Assembly: GCA_038501625.1 (NCBI GenBank)
Contig: JAZAYU010000080.1
Location: 1,798,001-1,862,000 of the forward strand
DNA from: Corbicula japonica
Taxonomy: Eukaryota > Mollusca > Bivalvia > Venerida > Cyrenidae
DNA length: 64,000 bases
Reading direction: 5' to 3'
The translations under genes and the position numbers were made by a program. Shown in pieces: positions 44,745 to 56,043 of the stretch. Below the pieces are notes generated by a model. The model did no database searches and was not told the DNA's origin. It was given only the letters and a program-made list of their open reading frames with translations. Each line of letters begins with the position of its first letter. Within the stretch, counting starts at the first letter, position 1.

Positions 44745-45392
44745 TCTGAATTTCTGTCAGAAAACATCCAAATACCACATTATTATTCAACAATTGACTT
44801 TATATGCCTGTATATATATAAAACAACATTATTTAGGTGTATAAGGTCAGGTGGTATTTGAATGTTTTTTGAATGAAATTCAGGTTCCTGCGTTTGGATC
44901 TATTTGTGCACATAAGAGAAAAAGTCTTACAATGACTGGAACCATCAGCACAGCTTAAATGAAAACAACAATACAATCCAGAGCAGCATTGAACATGGGA
45001 AATTTAGCCTTAAGGGACAGTTTGAACATTCCTGGCCTGAATTATTTATCAGGCGAATTACTGACAACTGCATGTTGTATTATAGTAGGGGACAAGATGT
45101 TGGTCAGTCATGAAATTACTATTGCTGAAAACTATGTTACAGTTTTCAAAGTTGATTGTAAACTATCATTGATGTAAATGATATTTGACTTTTTTGCCAT
45201 GTATGGCAGTCTGAAAAAATGAAGGGAATTTTGAAGCTTAAAGTTTGTTATGAAAAAGATCAAAAACAACTTGAATGTAGAGCACAAATACATATTTACC
45301 CCAAGTCTCAATAATGACTTAAGTCACATTTGTTACCAGTGTAGGTCCAGATCTCTGCTGGCCGAGGTTGGTCTATTATGGTCTTTATTAAA
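44745..45392. other. PAR-3 intron 4; only a short TTAA-MITE scrap
   Basis: CCAGTGTAGGTCCAGATCTC at about 45338 is a leftover hairpin arm. The ORF starting 44959 has no supporting signal. Confidence 0.4.
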
Positions 45393-45634
45393 TTAAACCT
45401 TTCCTCCGTATATATGCATTTTTATGCATGTGCAACCAGTGAAGATCCAGAACAGGCGGCACATCCTTGCCATCTGATCAGGATCTGCAGTGGTCGCATT
45501 TTGGTCAGAAATAACCTAACGAATCATAAAGCGAACAGTGCAGATCCTGATCAGATGGCACCGATGTGCTGGCTGATCTGGATCTACACTGTTCGCCCAC
45601 ACAATAAAGGTGCGTCTATGGACGAAAGGGTAAA
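45393..45634 (+). mobile_element. TTAA-MITE, complete (242 bp)
   Basis: TTAAACCTTTCCTCCGTATA to ATGGACGAAAGGGTAA; both hairpins intact. The 3' TTAA has mutated. Confidence 0.9.
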
Positions 45635-45681
45635 TCTAAGTTTGTACAAAGCTTGCAGAACCCTGCCATTACGTAGGTGTA

Positions 45682-45932
45682 TTAACCCTTTACACCATGG
45701 GATATGGCTGTTATATCATCGGCTAACAGTGTAGATCCAAAGCAGCTGCCATATTAGTCTTATTAGATTAGGATCTACTCTGTTTGCTAAATAATTTATA
45801 AGGTATTTCTGACCAAGAATCTTACAGTGTAGATCCTGTTTAGGCAGCACAGATGTGCCTGCTGAGCTGGATATACACTGTTCAACCATGTGTTAAAAAA
45901 ATAAAAATCATATATGTGAGGGAAAAGGGTTG
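45682..45932 (-). mobile_element. TTAA-MITE, TTTACACCAT variant
   Basis: TTAACCCTTTACACCATGGG start, decayed hairpins, end GAGGGAAAAGGGTT. Confidence 0.75.
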
Positions 45933-46229
45933 AATGTGCAATGGGATGTTGAAAAGGAATATTAATTTGTAGAGCATGGTCACTTCTACCAAGTGGGTCA
46001 CTTACAAAAATATTCAACATTTTTATAGCAATTTAGATAGCCAGAAGATAGTTTGAACATTCCTATCCTGAAGTATTTATTATTAACTACCTTCATGTTT
46101 ATACAGGCTACTTAAGGTTAGATTTATTGCAGCATTCATTAGATACTTTAGCTAGCCATAATATTCAGTACAAGGTTGCTTGTTGACCAGTATTTATTAC
46201 TGGGTTAGTTTAAGCAAAGACAGAAGGGC

Positions 46230-46488
46230 TTAACCCTTTCCTCTATATATACCCATTTTTACGCATGTGCGAGCAGTGTAGATCTAGATCAGCCGGGACA
46301 TCTGTGCTGTCTGATCAGGATCTGCACAGTTGCATTTTGGTCAGAAATAACCTAATGAATCTAATAGCGAATATTTTAGATCCTGATAAGATGGCACGGA
46401 TGTGCTCCATGCTGGCTGATCTGGATCTAAACTGGATCTAAACTGTTCACCCTTGCAATAAAGATATATCTATGGAGGAAAGGCTTAA
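46230..46488 (+). mobile_element. TTAA-MITE with small internal duplications
   Basis: TTAACCCTTTCCTCTATATA to TATGGAGGAAAGGCTTAA; duplicated TGCTCCATGCTGGC and GGATCTAAACTGGATCTAAA in the second hairpin. Confidence 0.88.
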
Positions 46489-46499
46489 TGTATTTTATC

Positions 46500-46651
46500 T
46501 CTGATCAGGATCTGAACTGGTCGCATTTAAGGTCAGAAATAACCTAATGAATCATAAAGTGAAACAGTGCAGATCCTGATCAGATGGCATAGATGTGCCA
46601 GCTGATCTGCATCTACACTGTTCGTCCATGTGTCTATGGAGGAAAGGGGTA
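46500..46651 (+). mobile_element. TTAA-MITE, 5'-truncated
   Basis: Starts inside the first hairpin (TGATCAGGATCTGAACTGGT) directly after the previous copy, suggesting a head-to-tail remnant. Ends CTATGGAGGAAAGGGGTAA. Confidence 0.8.
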
Positions 46652-46678
46652 AGAGTGTTCAGTATGAACCCAGAGCCG

Positions 46679-46742
46679 AAGATCATTTTTGTGTCAGTTG
46701 CTTCATACTTGAGACTGGTCTTCAATCTAAGTCTATCATCTT
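46679..46742. repeat. P136 remnant
   Basis: GAAGATCATTTTTGTG and TTGAGACTGGTCTTCAATCT with TATCATCTT; centre deleted. Confidence 0.5.
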
Positions 46743-46804
46743 AGGCCTGGACCAGCTTGTGGTTCTGTGCTGTCAGTTTAAGTAGTTTCAAGAAGTTTTA
46801 TTGT

Positions 46805-47104
46805 TATTAAGGATGAGGGTAGATCCAGATCAGCCTGAACATCAGTGCTGTCTGATCGGGTTCTGCACTGTTTGTGATTGATTCATTATTTCTGAAAAAG
46901 AAGCAAGCAGATAGATCCAGATCAGATTGGAAAGGTGTGCTTGCTTATTTCTGACAAAGAAGCAAGCAGATAGATCCAGATCAGATTGGAAAGGTGTGCT
47001 TGCTTATTTCTGACAGAAGCAAGCAGATAAGGAAAAGGTGTGCTTGCTGATATGGATCTTCTCTCATCTCACAGGGTAATAAATCCATATATGGAGTTAA
47101 GGGA
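46805..47104 (-). mobile_element. TTAA-MITE with internal triplication
   Basis: One hairpin region carries three copies of a ~60-bp unit (GAAGCAAGCAGATAGATCCA, GGAAAGGTGTGCTTGCTTAT), the third shortened; ends ATATGGAGTTAAGGGA. Confidence 0.75.
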
Positions 47105-47146
47105 TGAGATAGATGCAGTCGATGCTGCTGCCTTTTGAGTAGCGAA

Positions 47147-47388
47147 ATAACCATTTCCTTCATAGACAAACTTTTATTGCACATGCGAACAGTGTAGATC
47201 CAGATCAGCTGGCACATTCATGCTGTCTGATCAGGATCTGCACTGTTCACTTTTCAAATCGTTAGGTTATTGCTGACCAAAATGCAACCAGTGCAGATCC
47301 TGATCAGATGGCATGGATGTGCAGGCTGATCTGGATCTACACTTGTCACACATGCATAAAAATGTGTATATATGGAGGAAATGGTTAA
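47147..47388 (-). mobile_element. TTAA-MITE, complete (242 bp)
   Basis: ATAACCATTTCCTTCATAG to TATATGGAGGAAATGGTTAA; matching T and A changes in the two terminal repeats (CCATTTCC / GGAAATGG). Confidence 0.9.
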
Positions 47389-47650
47389 GGCAGAATTATC
47401 AGCAACATAAAGGTTGAAGTTTTATTTTCTTTGCATAAAGATTTATTAAGCTTATATATTTCTTTTAAAGGAAAGATGATATAGGTATAGTAAGGAAGCA
47501 AGCAAAAACCTGGTTGAGGATGTAGCACTTTTGAAATACAGTTGTGAGAATTTTGTTTAATACACAGTATGCTGTAATAAATCAGTGCATTATATTTATG
47601 TAAATTATAGGTTTATGGTATTATTAAGCAATAAAATGTATGATTTGTTT

Positions 47651-48682
47651 AAGAGGTCGCAAACATTCCAAATGACAAAAAACTGGCTAAAATTTCAACA
47701 ATGAATTTTGGGGGAAATACTTACTACCACCTAGATTTTAGTGAAGAAATGTATTTAGCTAAGGATGCACCAATGTTTGCAAGCTCAATTTAGTCTAATT
47801 CATTACCAAGCACATTGCCCATGAATTTCAGAGTTCTCATGCAAACGGTTTTTTTCTTTGTTTTTAGTATGTGCTTGGTAATTCAGCGTTTTTTTCCTTC
47901 TTTAGCTACCTCCGCAAAATGGTACCATTCCCAAAGCTGACCGGAGTCTTCCCAATTCAAAGTACCGGACCTTTCCCAATCCCCAAAGCTAATGTTTCCA
48001 ACAACGAACAGTGCCGTTTCCCAATTGACAAAGAGTTTTTTGCAAGAAATGTCATTCAGCATAAACAAACCGTACCGTACAAAAGGATAACTTTATCAAT
48101 GATCCTGTTAGACTCTTACTCAGTTGTTATCATTTAATAAAGTACAGACATGTGCAGTGAAACAGTCTTTGATCCGGTCCGCGTTTAATACACGTCCTTT
48201 TCAGACTGGTTTACAGTCAATAGTTGCAAGTTGACTGATTCTTATGGATAAAATTGAAGCGTAAAGACCAGTCTCCAGATAGTGAAAGTAGTTTAGAAAC
48301 TTCACAACAGCGAGCATTATTCAAAGGAAGCCTTTAAATATGAATACTGGCACTCTTTTGTTGCAAAATTTTGGATATAAGTATGGACCGATCCCATGCC
48401 ATTGGCGACGAGTCCCGAGTCTGAGAGATATGAACCAATGAATGTAGGTACCCTTATCGAGCAACCTCCCGTTCTTCCCCCATAAATCGGACTGAAACGC
48501 TGTAATTAGAAAAATGCTGTAATTAGAACATGAATTAGACTAAATTGTGCTTGCAAACATTAGTAAATACTTAGATAAATACATTTCTTCACTAAAATCT
48601 AGGAAGCAATGAGTATTTCCCCCAAAATTCATTTTTGAAATTTTAGCTAGTGTTTGCCATTTGCAATTTTTGCAACCCCTTA
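47651..48682. mobile_element. 1.0-kb element with ~150-bp inverted ends
   Basis: Left arm AAGAGGTCGCAAAC... through GAATTTTGGGGGAAATAC and CTAGATTTTAGTGAAG; the right arm gives the same words inverted (CTTCACTAAAATCTAG, GTATTTCCCCCAAAATTC, TTGCAACCCCTTAT). The middle has phrases such as CCATTCCCAAAGCTGACCGG and CGGACCTTTCCCAATCCCCA. No transposase frame. Confidence 0.75.
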
Positions 48683-48721
48683 TATCAAATTTTTGAAATA
48701 ACTTGTAGAAAGTAGATAATA

Positions 48722-48820
48722 AAACTTTATTCCATGAAACAAAGCTTTTATCCCACATACAACCAGTAGATCCAGATCAGCCTTCATGTCCATGACATCT
48801 TATCTTGATCTTCACTGTCC
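48722..48820 (-). mobile_element. TTAA-MITE fragment
   Basis: Single hairpin, CCAGTAGATCCAGATCAGCC to TATCTTGATCTTCACTG; ends missing. Confidence 0.55.
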
Positions 48821-49201
48821 TGAAAATAATCATAATTTTTTGGGAAAACTGCATGATTTTTAAATAAATATTTTGAGGGGAAGGCACCCATAAACAGCCC
48901 CTACTAAAGAAGAAAAAAGCCCTGGTTTTACACAGTCTGGACAACCTTTCTCATTTCTGTTTGAAACAGAGTAAAATTGTACAAACAACAAGTAATGCCT
49001 CTACTACCCCCCAAAATTAATATGGGATTCATGAAATGTTTGGAAGACAGGTAAAAAGAAAAATTGGCAACTGCTCCTGATTTTATATTATAACATATGT
49101 TTTATAGATCTTTGAGTCTTCAGTTAATATATTATGATTAGCAGCCACATATTGATGTTGTCTGGATGGGGGATTATAGAGGCTTACTTTCCCCAGGTCC
49201 A
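48821..49201. other. PAR-3 intron 4; no feature seen
   Basis: AT-rich, nothing recognised. Confidence 0.4.
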
Positions 49202-49337
49202 AAGATTGTAAAACTAAGAATGGAAACCAGTCTCAAATCTCAAGGATCTGATTGGCTGAAATGGCGACTGGTCGCCATTTCAGCCAATCAGATGCTTGAG
49301 ATTTGAGACTGGTTTCAAATCTCAGTGTTGTAATTGT
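49202..49337. repeat. P136 palindromic MITE, full copy
   Basis: AAGATTGTAAAACTAAG left; the right end (CTCAGTGTTGTAATTGT) has drifted, so the outer arms no longer pair fully. Confidence 0.85.
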
Positions 49338-49532
49338 CTGCCTATTTGTTAGCAATGTTCTAAATACCCTATGAATCATCTTCAATTAAATGTTGAATTG
49401 AATGATCTCTGTGACTTTGAATATAGTTATGTCTGTTTATTATTATGAACACACAACATAATTAGAGTGAGTGAATGACTCAGTTTCAGTTTCGTTGATC
49501 ACGTTCAAGGCGATTGCTCCATAATATTATTA

Positions 49533-49680
49533 TATACGTACGTTTTCACTGCATATGTGAACAGTATAGATCCAGATCACAACTGTGGATGTACACTGTT
49601 CACTTCTTGTTCAGAAATAACCTAATAAATCTTAAAACAAACAGTGTAAATCCTGATCAGATGGCAGAAAGAATTAAATT
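49533..49680 (+). mobile_element. TTAA-MITE remnant
   Basis: CAGTATAGATCCAGATCACA, linker TCAGAAATAACCTAATAAAT and TAAATCCTGATCAGATGG; 3' half missing. Confidence 0.6.
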
Positions 49681-49873
49681 GAAATAAGCAATTGTGGATC
49701 CCCTTGTATGAAACTAGGAGAGTGGCCCATCCTTTAAGCATCCAGAGGGGGGAGGGGAGGGGGATCCCCTCTTCTCGCCACTTGTTAGATCCACTGAGCA
49801 GAAGATAGGTTGTCTCCTGATGTGACTTAATGAATATTGTTTACAGCTCAAATGCTTATAATGAACTAGGTTA

Positions 49874-50009
49874 AAGGTTATAAAACTGAGTTTGGAAACC
49901 AGTCTCGAATCTCAAGCATTTGATTGGCTGAAATGGCGACCAGTCGCCATTTCAGCCAATCAGATGCTTGAGATTTGAGACTGGTTTCTATGCTCAGTTT
50001 TATAACCTT
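49874..50009. repeat. P136 palindromic MITE, full copy
   Basis: 136 bp; GCGACCAGTCGC axis; followed by GGGCACAG and then a TTAA-MITE arm (GATCAGCCTGCACATC). Confidence 0.92.
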
Positions 50010-50156
50010 GGGCACAGTGTAGACCAAGATCAGCCTGCACATCATTGCATTCTGACCACAGTCTAATGTAATAATATGTTTTAAATTCCATGATTCCCTT
50101 GGAATCAAATCTGTGCAGTCTTGTCAGGATCTATATTGTTCAACTTGTGGTAAGAA

Positions 50157-50398
50157 TTAACTCTTTCCTCCATAGAAACACCTTTATTGTGTGGGCGAAC
50201 AGTTTAGATCTAGATCAGAGGGCACATCCTTGCCAACTGATCAGGAACTAAACTGTTTGCTTTTTGATTTGTCAGGTTATTTCTGACCAAAATGCGACTA
50301 ATGCAGATCCTGATCAGACGGCGCGGATGTGCCGGATGATCTGGATCTACACTGGTCGCACATGCGTTAAAATGTGTATATATTGAGGGAAGTGTTAA
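50157..50398 (-). mobile_element. TTAA-MITE, complete (242 bp)
   Basis: TTAACTCTTTCCTCCATAG to ATATTGAGGGAAGTGTTAA with both hairpins. Confidence 0.9.
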
Positions 50399-50477
50399 CC
50401 AAGTGAATCTGAAAAGTGCATGGATGTGCAGGCTTATCTGGATCTACACTTGTCACACAGGTGAGATGAAATATTAT

Positions 50478-50888
50478 AAGTATCTTGCATGAGTGTTAGG
50501 TGAAGATGGAAAAATCTGTCACCGAGGGGAACTGTTTTGCGGGAACGAGGCTCTGCCGAGTTCCCGCCAAACAGTTCACCCGAGGTGACAGATTTTTCTA
50601 TCTTCACCGAATGTCCCATGCAAGATACTTTTTCTTGCATACCTTTTATTATTTATAACATTTGTGTACATGTATACAATCCAACTTTTGTTTCCTTACG
50701 CTGAAATATTGACGTTAGCGTAAACCTTATTTTCTAAATGACATCACTAACTTGAATAAATTACGTCAGATACTTGAAGACGTGACGTCACTCGTGTAGC
50801 ACGCGAAGGTTATCTTTTCCCTAGGGAAAAGATAAGATTTTCTTTCCCCGGTAAATCACGTGGAAATACTTATCCGGTATGCAAGAAA
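50478..50888. mobile_element. Foldback MITE region
   Basis: 50478-50630 is an inverted repeat (AAGTATCTTGCATGAG ... CCATGCAAGATACTT; GGTGAAGATGGAAAAATCTG ... CAGATTTTTCTATCTTCACC) around a GC-rich centre (GCGGGAACGAGGCTCTGCCG). Then TTCTTGCATACC at 50632 pairs with GGTATGCAAGAAA at 50876, a second, looser inverted unit with TTTTCCCTAGGGAAAA inside. Confidence 0.7.
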
Positions 50889-51730
50889 AACCATGGAACA
50901 GTGTAGATTCATACCTTCCTGCATTGAGTTAGGGTTGAGGAAATGCGTATTTTGCCAGATGTTTGAATGAAACCTTGCCACAAAAGATATATTACATCTC
51001 ATTTAAATAAAGAGACATCATTTTCTAACTGAGGTTGTTCCGTTTGGCTGATTTTTATCATTAGAGTAAAACTTGAATCTAGGTGAAGATAAGTGATACA
51101 GCTAATGTGTTCTCCGATTACCTGTCTTGACAGAGAACAAGAAAACCCAGGACAAAATGGGTGTTTCGGTTGTCATCCTCTTCAACACTAGTGTTGATAG
51201 CTTGACACAAACAAGCTACATTTCGGTTTATTTTGAAGTTTTCTATTTTATTGTAATTAAATGTTTTGCATACACTTTTTATACATGGTAATATTCTTTG
51301 TTTACCAGCCCTTAAATAAAATGAACTTAAAATATATTTTGTGAGAAAAAATAGAGATACAGCAAAAAATAAGTTTTTTTCTTGTGTGAGATAACATGGG
51401 AGATAAATGTTGAATTAAGCGTAATTTGACATTATGATGTACAGCAATTTTTATTTACTTTCACAATGTGACAGTTTAAGGCTAAATGATTTTTTTTTAC
51501 TCTTTAAGGTCCAATATATGTTCATACTATATTCATGACTTAAAAAGGAATTTTCAACTTCCAATCTTGTCCAGGCTATAAACTTACATGTGTATTAAGA
51601 TTGGAGGGATTTTGACATTACTTTGCACCTATGATAAGAAAAGCAAGACAATGTCACTTGAAACCTAGCCCTCTAGGTCCAAAGGTCGAGGACAATTACT
51701 TAAACTAGAATTTTTGTGCTGCTTTAACTT
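50889..51730. other. PAR-3 intron 4; no feature seen
   Basis: AT-rich, no coding or repeat signal recognised. Confidence 0.4.
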
Positions 51731-52716
51731 CATTATCCTTTTCCTCCATAGATGTAACTTTTATTACATGGGTGAACAGTGTAGATTAAGATCAGCTGAC
51801 ATACCTGTTTTGTTATTTTATATTCTAACATGACCTGACGTTTTTCCCAATGAATTTGCTGTGAATTATTACACGATAATTCACCGCGCATGTGCACGGC
51901 TATTCCTAAATACCGATCGGTATAATTGTATTTTCCGCTGGGATTTAATTGCGGGCATTTAAGAAAGCACATAATACGCGAAATGTTTACCCACGCGTAA
52001 TATGATGACACCACAGTAATAGAATAATATTATTTTATATATTTAGATAAAATACTTTAATTATTTTCCGTTATTTTGCGGCAACATTAAGGTGACGTTA
52101 ACGCGCCATTTTAATGACGTCACATCATTTCCGTTGGTTACATGTTAATTTCTGGTGCAGTATTAAACCGTTGGAATGACTAATACGGTTCGAACTACGA
52201 CTGGAGAGTTCTGGATGCGCGGTTGGAAGGACATGTATTCAAGTTTGTTATTCAATCTTCAAATTATTATCAGTTTTTGAGTTATGGAGATGTTTAGGGA
52301 GTAAACACTAACTGTCGACCTTACAACCCAATTGTGCTTATTACAACGCGCTAAAATTGAGTAAAAATTATTTCGCTTATTCAGTCAGATATGTGGTGTT
52401 AGAATTAAAATAATCAATAGTTTCCGGAGATTTATCGCAGGATAAATCACGGCTCGTCGTTCAGCTGCGTAGATATATATATCACTCGGGGCTACGTCCC
52501 TCGTGATATATCCTTACGCCGCCCCGTGAATTATCCTGCGGTAAATCACCGGAAGCTATTGATTATTTCATAAATATTTAGGATCAACACTGTTTGCTCA
52601 TGTTCATTATGTTCATTATGCTATTTCCTACCAAGAATTGACAGTATAGATCCTGATCAGACTCATGGATATACTGTGGTTGCACATGGATTATAGACTT
52701 ATGAATGGAAAGATTA
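51731..52716 (-). mobile_element. TTAA-MITE split by a 0.75-kb element
   Basis: The first hairpin starts at 51776 (CAGTGTAGATTAAGATCAGC) and its partner (GATCAACACTGTTTGCTC) resumes at 52581, followed by linker and second hairpin, so 51830-52578 is an insertion. Confidence 0.65.
51830..52578. mobile_element. Repeat element inserted in a TTAA-MITE
   Basis: Related to 34055-34340 (shared AGCACATAATACGCG, TATGGAGATGTTTAGGGAGT, CCCTCGTGATATATCCTTACG). Contains inverted words GTGAATTATTACACG / GTGAATTATCCTGCGG and TCACTCGGGG...CCCTCGTGA. The superfamily is not determined. Confidence 0.5.
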
Positions 52717-52755
52717 AAAAAAAAATTGGCACATTTGATGACCGTAACAAATTGA

Positions 52756-52941
52756 AATGGACCTTTTCTCCATATATACACATCTTTAGGTATGTGCCGC
52801 CAGATCAGGATCTGCACTGGTCGCATTTTGGTCAGAAATTACCTAACAAATGAAATAGTGAACAGTGTGGATGTGCCGGCTGATCTGGATCTACACTGTT
52901 CGCCCACGCAATAAAGGTGTATCTTTGGAGGAAAGGGTTAA
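52756..52941 (+). mobile_element. TTAA-MITE, internally deleted
   Basis: CCTTTTCTCCATATATACAC to TTGGAGGAAAGGGTTAA; first arm of each hairpin shortened. Confidence 0.85.
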
Positions 52942-53579
52942 CACTTCCAGTTTTATCTTTTTAGATTTTTTTTTTACAAGAATTTTTTTAAACATTAAGA
53001 AATAAAGGATGTACTATTCACCTTTAATCTGCAGATTGACTTTTGCATCTGGACAGCTAAAATCTTAAAGCAATAAGATATCTTACTTGTGAGGTACCTG
53101 TTTGTTGTAAGAATTCATACCTAAAGCAAATTAGGGTAGTTTAAAAGCCTAAGTAGTTCACTAATTTGGTTCTGAAATGGTATACGTAACCTAGTACAAT
53201 GAAACCTGTAACTTGATTTACCAATAATTTCTACAGTTTTCAGATAAATGTAAAAATGGGTTTTGTCACGAAAAATAGATGATAAATACAACACTGTGGT
53301 TTTCCGATTTGAATAATTTAGAGATTGCTTTAACCACAAAACAGAAATTTAGAGATTAGTTGACCAACATGCCAATTTTTATGATGAATTAATTTATTTT
53401 CAAACTAAGAATAGGCTAGAATTTGGTACACATGCAGTTACATTTTATTTAATTACAAATTTGTTTAAATTACTTATTGTCATGCTCAGCGAATAAAAAT
53501 TCACTGCTCCTTATTATTTTGGTCCATGCGTGTTTGGTTTCGGCACAGCTCAAGATTTCTTACACTTACTGATAGTTTT
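52942..53579. other. PAR-3 intron 4; no feature seen
   Basis: AT-rich, nothing recognised. Confidence 0.4.
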
Positions 53580-53812
53580 ATTGAACCATTTCCTCCATTG
53601 CAACCAGTGTAGATTCAGATCAGCTGGCACATTCTTGACATCTGATCAGGATCTGCACTGGTCGCATTTGATGAAAAATAACCTAATAATAACCTAACAA
53701 ATCAAAAAGTGAACAGATTAGATCCTGATCAGATGGCATGGATGTGTTGGCTGATCTGGATCTAAACTGTTCGCCCATACAATAAAGAAGTATCTATGGA
53801 GGAAAGGGTTAA
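53580..53812 (+). mobile_element. TTAA-MITE
   Basis: ATTGAACCATTTCCTCCATTG to TATGGAGGAAAGGGTTAA; the linker has a duplicated AATAACCTAA. Confidence 0.88.
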
Positions 53813-53846
53813 TAATTTTGGAATTGGCAATATAATTATTCTGCAT

Positions 53847-53910
53847 AACCCTTAACTCCATAGATCTGTGGTTGAACAGTGTAGATCCAGATCAGCTGTA
53901 TAGAGATCTG
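53847..53910. mobile_element. TTAA-MITE fragment beside P136
   Basis: TAACCCTTAACTCCATAGAT, then CAGTGTAGATCCAGATCAGC, interrupted by sequence leading to P136. Confidence 0.55.
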
Positions 53911-53915
53911 GCCCT

Positions 53916-54092
53916 AAGGTTATAAAACTGAGCATGGAAACCAGTCTCAAATCTCAAGCATCTGATTGGCTGAAATGGCGACTGGTCGCCATTTCAGCCA
54001 ATCAGATGCTTGAGATTTGAGACTGGTCGCCATTTCAGCCAATCAGATGCTTGAGATTTGAGACTGGTTTCCAATCTCAGCTTTATAACCCT
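53916..54092. repeat. P136 with a 41-bp internal duplication
   Basis: 177 bp: the segment GACTGGTCGCCATTTCAGCC through TTGAGATTTGA occurs twice in tandem just right of the axis, otherwise a normal copy. Confidence 0.92.
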
Positions 54093-54616
54093 CAGCCCTG
54101 TTCTAGTTGTCTTAGGAATCCAATTCCAGACCACCTAGATCATTATGATCACTTTTAATGTGATAAACATCTACCATTTCAAAATTATTGGACAGTCAAC
54201 TGATGGCATTTAGAGATATCATTTAACAAGAAATATGATCTTCTTTGATTGGTTTCTAGTTTACATGATATTCTGTCATATTGATATTTTGTGACAGTGA
54301 ATCAGATCTAAGCATTTCCGAGGCAGATGGTCTATTGTAAATTCTGATATTCTAAACTAAAGGCTCAATAATTGGATCCTCTAAAATTTAAATATAACTT
54401 TGATTTCAGTTAAGTTGTTGAAGACTTTGGTACTATCACAATGAAATTAGTCATTTTTTGACTTGGAGGAAGACAGTGTATTGAAAAGATTATGAGTAAG
54501 ATCCCAAACCTTTGCTGCATGGATGCAGCCTATATAAATTATTTACCATGTTCAACCGTTGTAGCTCCAGACCAGCATGCACATTCAAGTCTGTTCACTT
54601 CTTGGTTAGAACTTCC
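54093..54616. other. PAR-3 intron 4; no feature seen
   Basis: AT-rich, nothing recognised. Confidence 0.4.
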
Positions 54617-55190
54617 TTAACCCTTTCCTCCAAATATACGCATTTTAACGCATGTGCGACCAGTGTAGATCCAGATCAGCCCGGCATTTATGCTGACTGA
54701 TCAGAACTTGCACTGGTCGCATTTTGGTAAAAAATAACCGAACTAATCAAAAAAGCAAACAGTTTAGATCCTGAGCAGACAGCACAGATGTTCCAGCTTA
54801 TTTTGATCTAAACTGTTCGCCAATGCAATAAAGGTGTATCTATGGAGGAAAGGGTTGATACATCTGAATCAAAAAAGTTAACAGTTTAGATCCTGAGCAG
54901 ACGGCACAGATGTTCCAGCTTATTTGGATCTTAACTGTTCGCCAATGCAATAAAGGTGTATCTATGGAGGAAAGGGTTGATACATCTGAATCAAAAAAGT
55001 TAACAGTTTAGATCCTGAGCAGACGGCACAGATGTTCCAGCTTATTTGGATCTTAACTGTTCGCCAATGCAATAAAGATGTATCTATGGATTAAAGGGTT
55101 GATACATCTGAATCTAAAACGTTAACAGTGTAGATCCTGATCAGATGGCATGGATGTTCCAGCTTATTTGGATAAGTTCATCCATGCCAT
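54617..55190 (+). mobile_element. TTAA-MITE expanded into a 122-bp tandem array
   Basis: A full copy (TTAACCCTTTCCTCCAAATA to GGAGGAAAGGGTT at 54856) is followed by three further copies of its second hairpin plus 3' end. CTGAGCAGAC or its variant falls at 54771, 54893, 55015 and 55137: exactly 122 bp apart. The last unit is the most diverged. Confidence 0.92.
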
Positions 55191-55357
55191 AAAAGTCATA
55201 TGTAAGGAATACAAGGTTTAAAGGCTCTTCTGTTGTCTTCTGAAGGCCAGACCATTCGTTGCTCAGATTGTTCTGTTGTACAGAAATTTTAATAACTGAA
55301 TAGTGGACAGTGTAGACCCTGATGAGACTGCATGAAAGAGGAGGCTTATCTGGACTG

Positions 55358-55493
55358 AAGGTTATAAAACTGAGTTTGGGAACCAGTCTCAAATCTCAAG
55401 CATCTGATTGGCTGAAATGGCGACTGGTCGCCATTTCAGCCAATCAGATGCTTGAGATTTGAGACTGGTTTCCATGCTCAGTTTTATAACCTT
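55358..55493. repeat. P136 palindromic MITE, full copy
   Basis: 136 bp; left flank CTGGACTG, right flank GGGCACAGTCTGG, so CTGG (inverse of CCAG) lies on both sides. Confidence 0.93.
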
Positions 55494-56030
55494 GGGCACA
55501 GTCTGGTTGTAAATGTAACATGAGCTTTGAAAGTCTGCCAGTAAAAGAAATCAAAACACCACATTATGTAAATTTAAAACTTATTTACAAACTGTAGCAT
55601 TATATTTAATAGTTACATTTTATATTTAAGAGCTTTATTTTATTGAAATACAACATCCATGGATTTAGCATCCAATTTCATATTATTCATGATTGTATAA
55701 AGATGCTTCATTATTTGAATATCTTTATGCATCTTTATAAAGTGGAATGACATCTTGTGTTAGCAGTATTTTTCATTGTCTTGTTAACCAGCCTCTTATC
55801 TGAGGCAGTTGATAAATGGCCCATTAACTGACCGTACTGGCCTCTACAAGGGTCAGTGCATGATATTGACCATCTCCAGTGAAACTTGAGGTCAGACAGT
55901 CTTCTGCTATAAGGTTCATTGAAATGATTATTTTGAAATGTGATCTTTTTTGAATGAGAAACCATTGATTAAAATAATTGAGATAGTTTTAAGTGACTTT
56001 CCCTTGTTCAGTCATTTATCAACCAGCTCC
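55494..56030. other. PAR-3 intron 4; no feature seen
   Basis: AT-rich, nothing recognised. Confidence 0.4.
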
Positions 56031-56043
56031 ATGCAGTGTACTT

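Noticed and set aside
44959..45177. 72-aa ORF in PAR-3 intron 4 as an extra exon
   Set aside because: No flanking splice sites in the right phase and no similarity to PAR-3.
45378..45734. 118-aa ORF and similar ones (57603, 59605, 30418, 58841) with the phrase CATSVDPDQ
   Set aside because: The shared peptide comes from the TTAA-MITE hairpins read in the same frame, not from a protein family.
47871..48137. 88-aa ORF inside the long-TIR element as a transposase
   Set aside because: Too short, no DDE or zinc-finger motif, composed of repeated FPIP-like words from a low-complexity middle.
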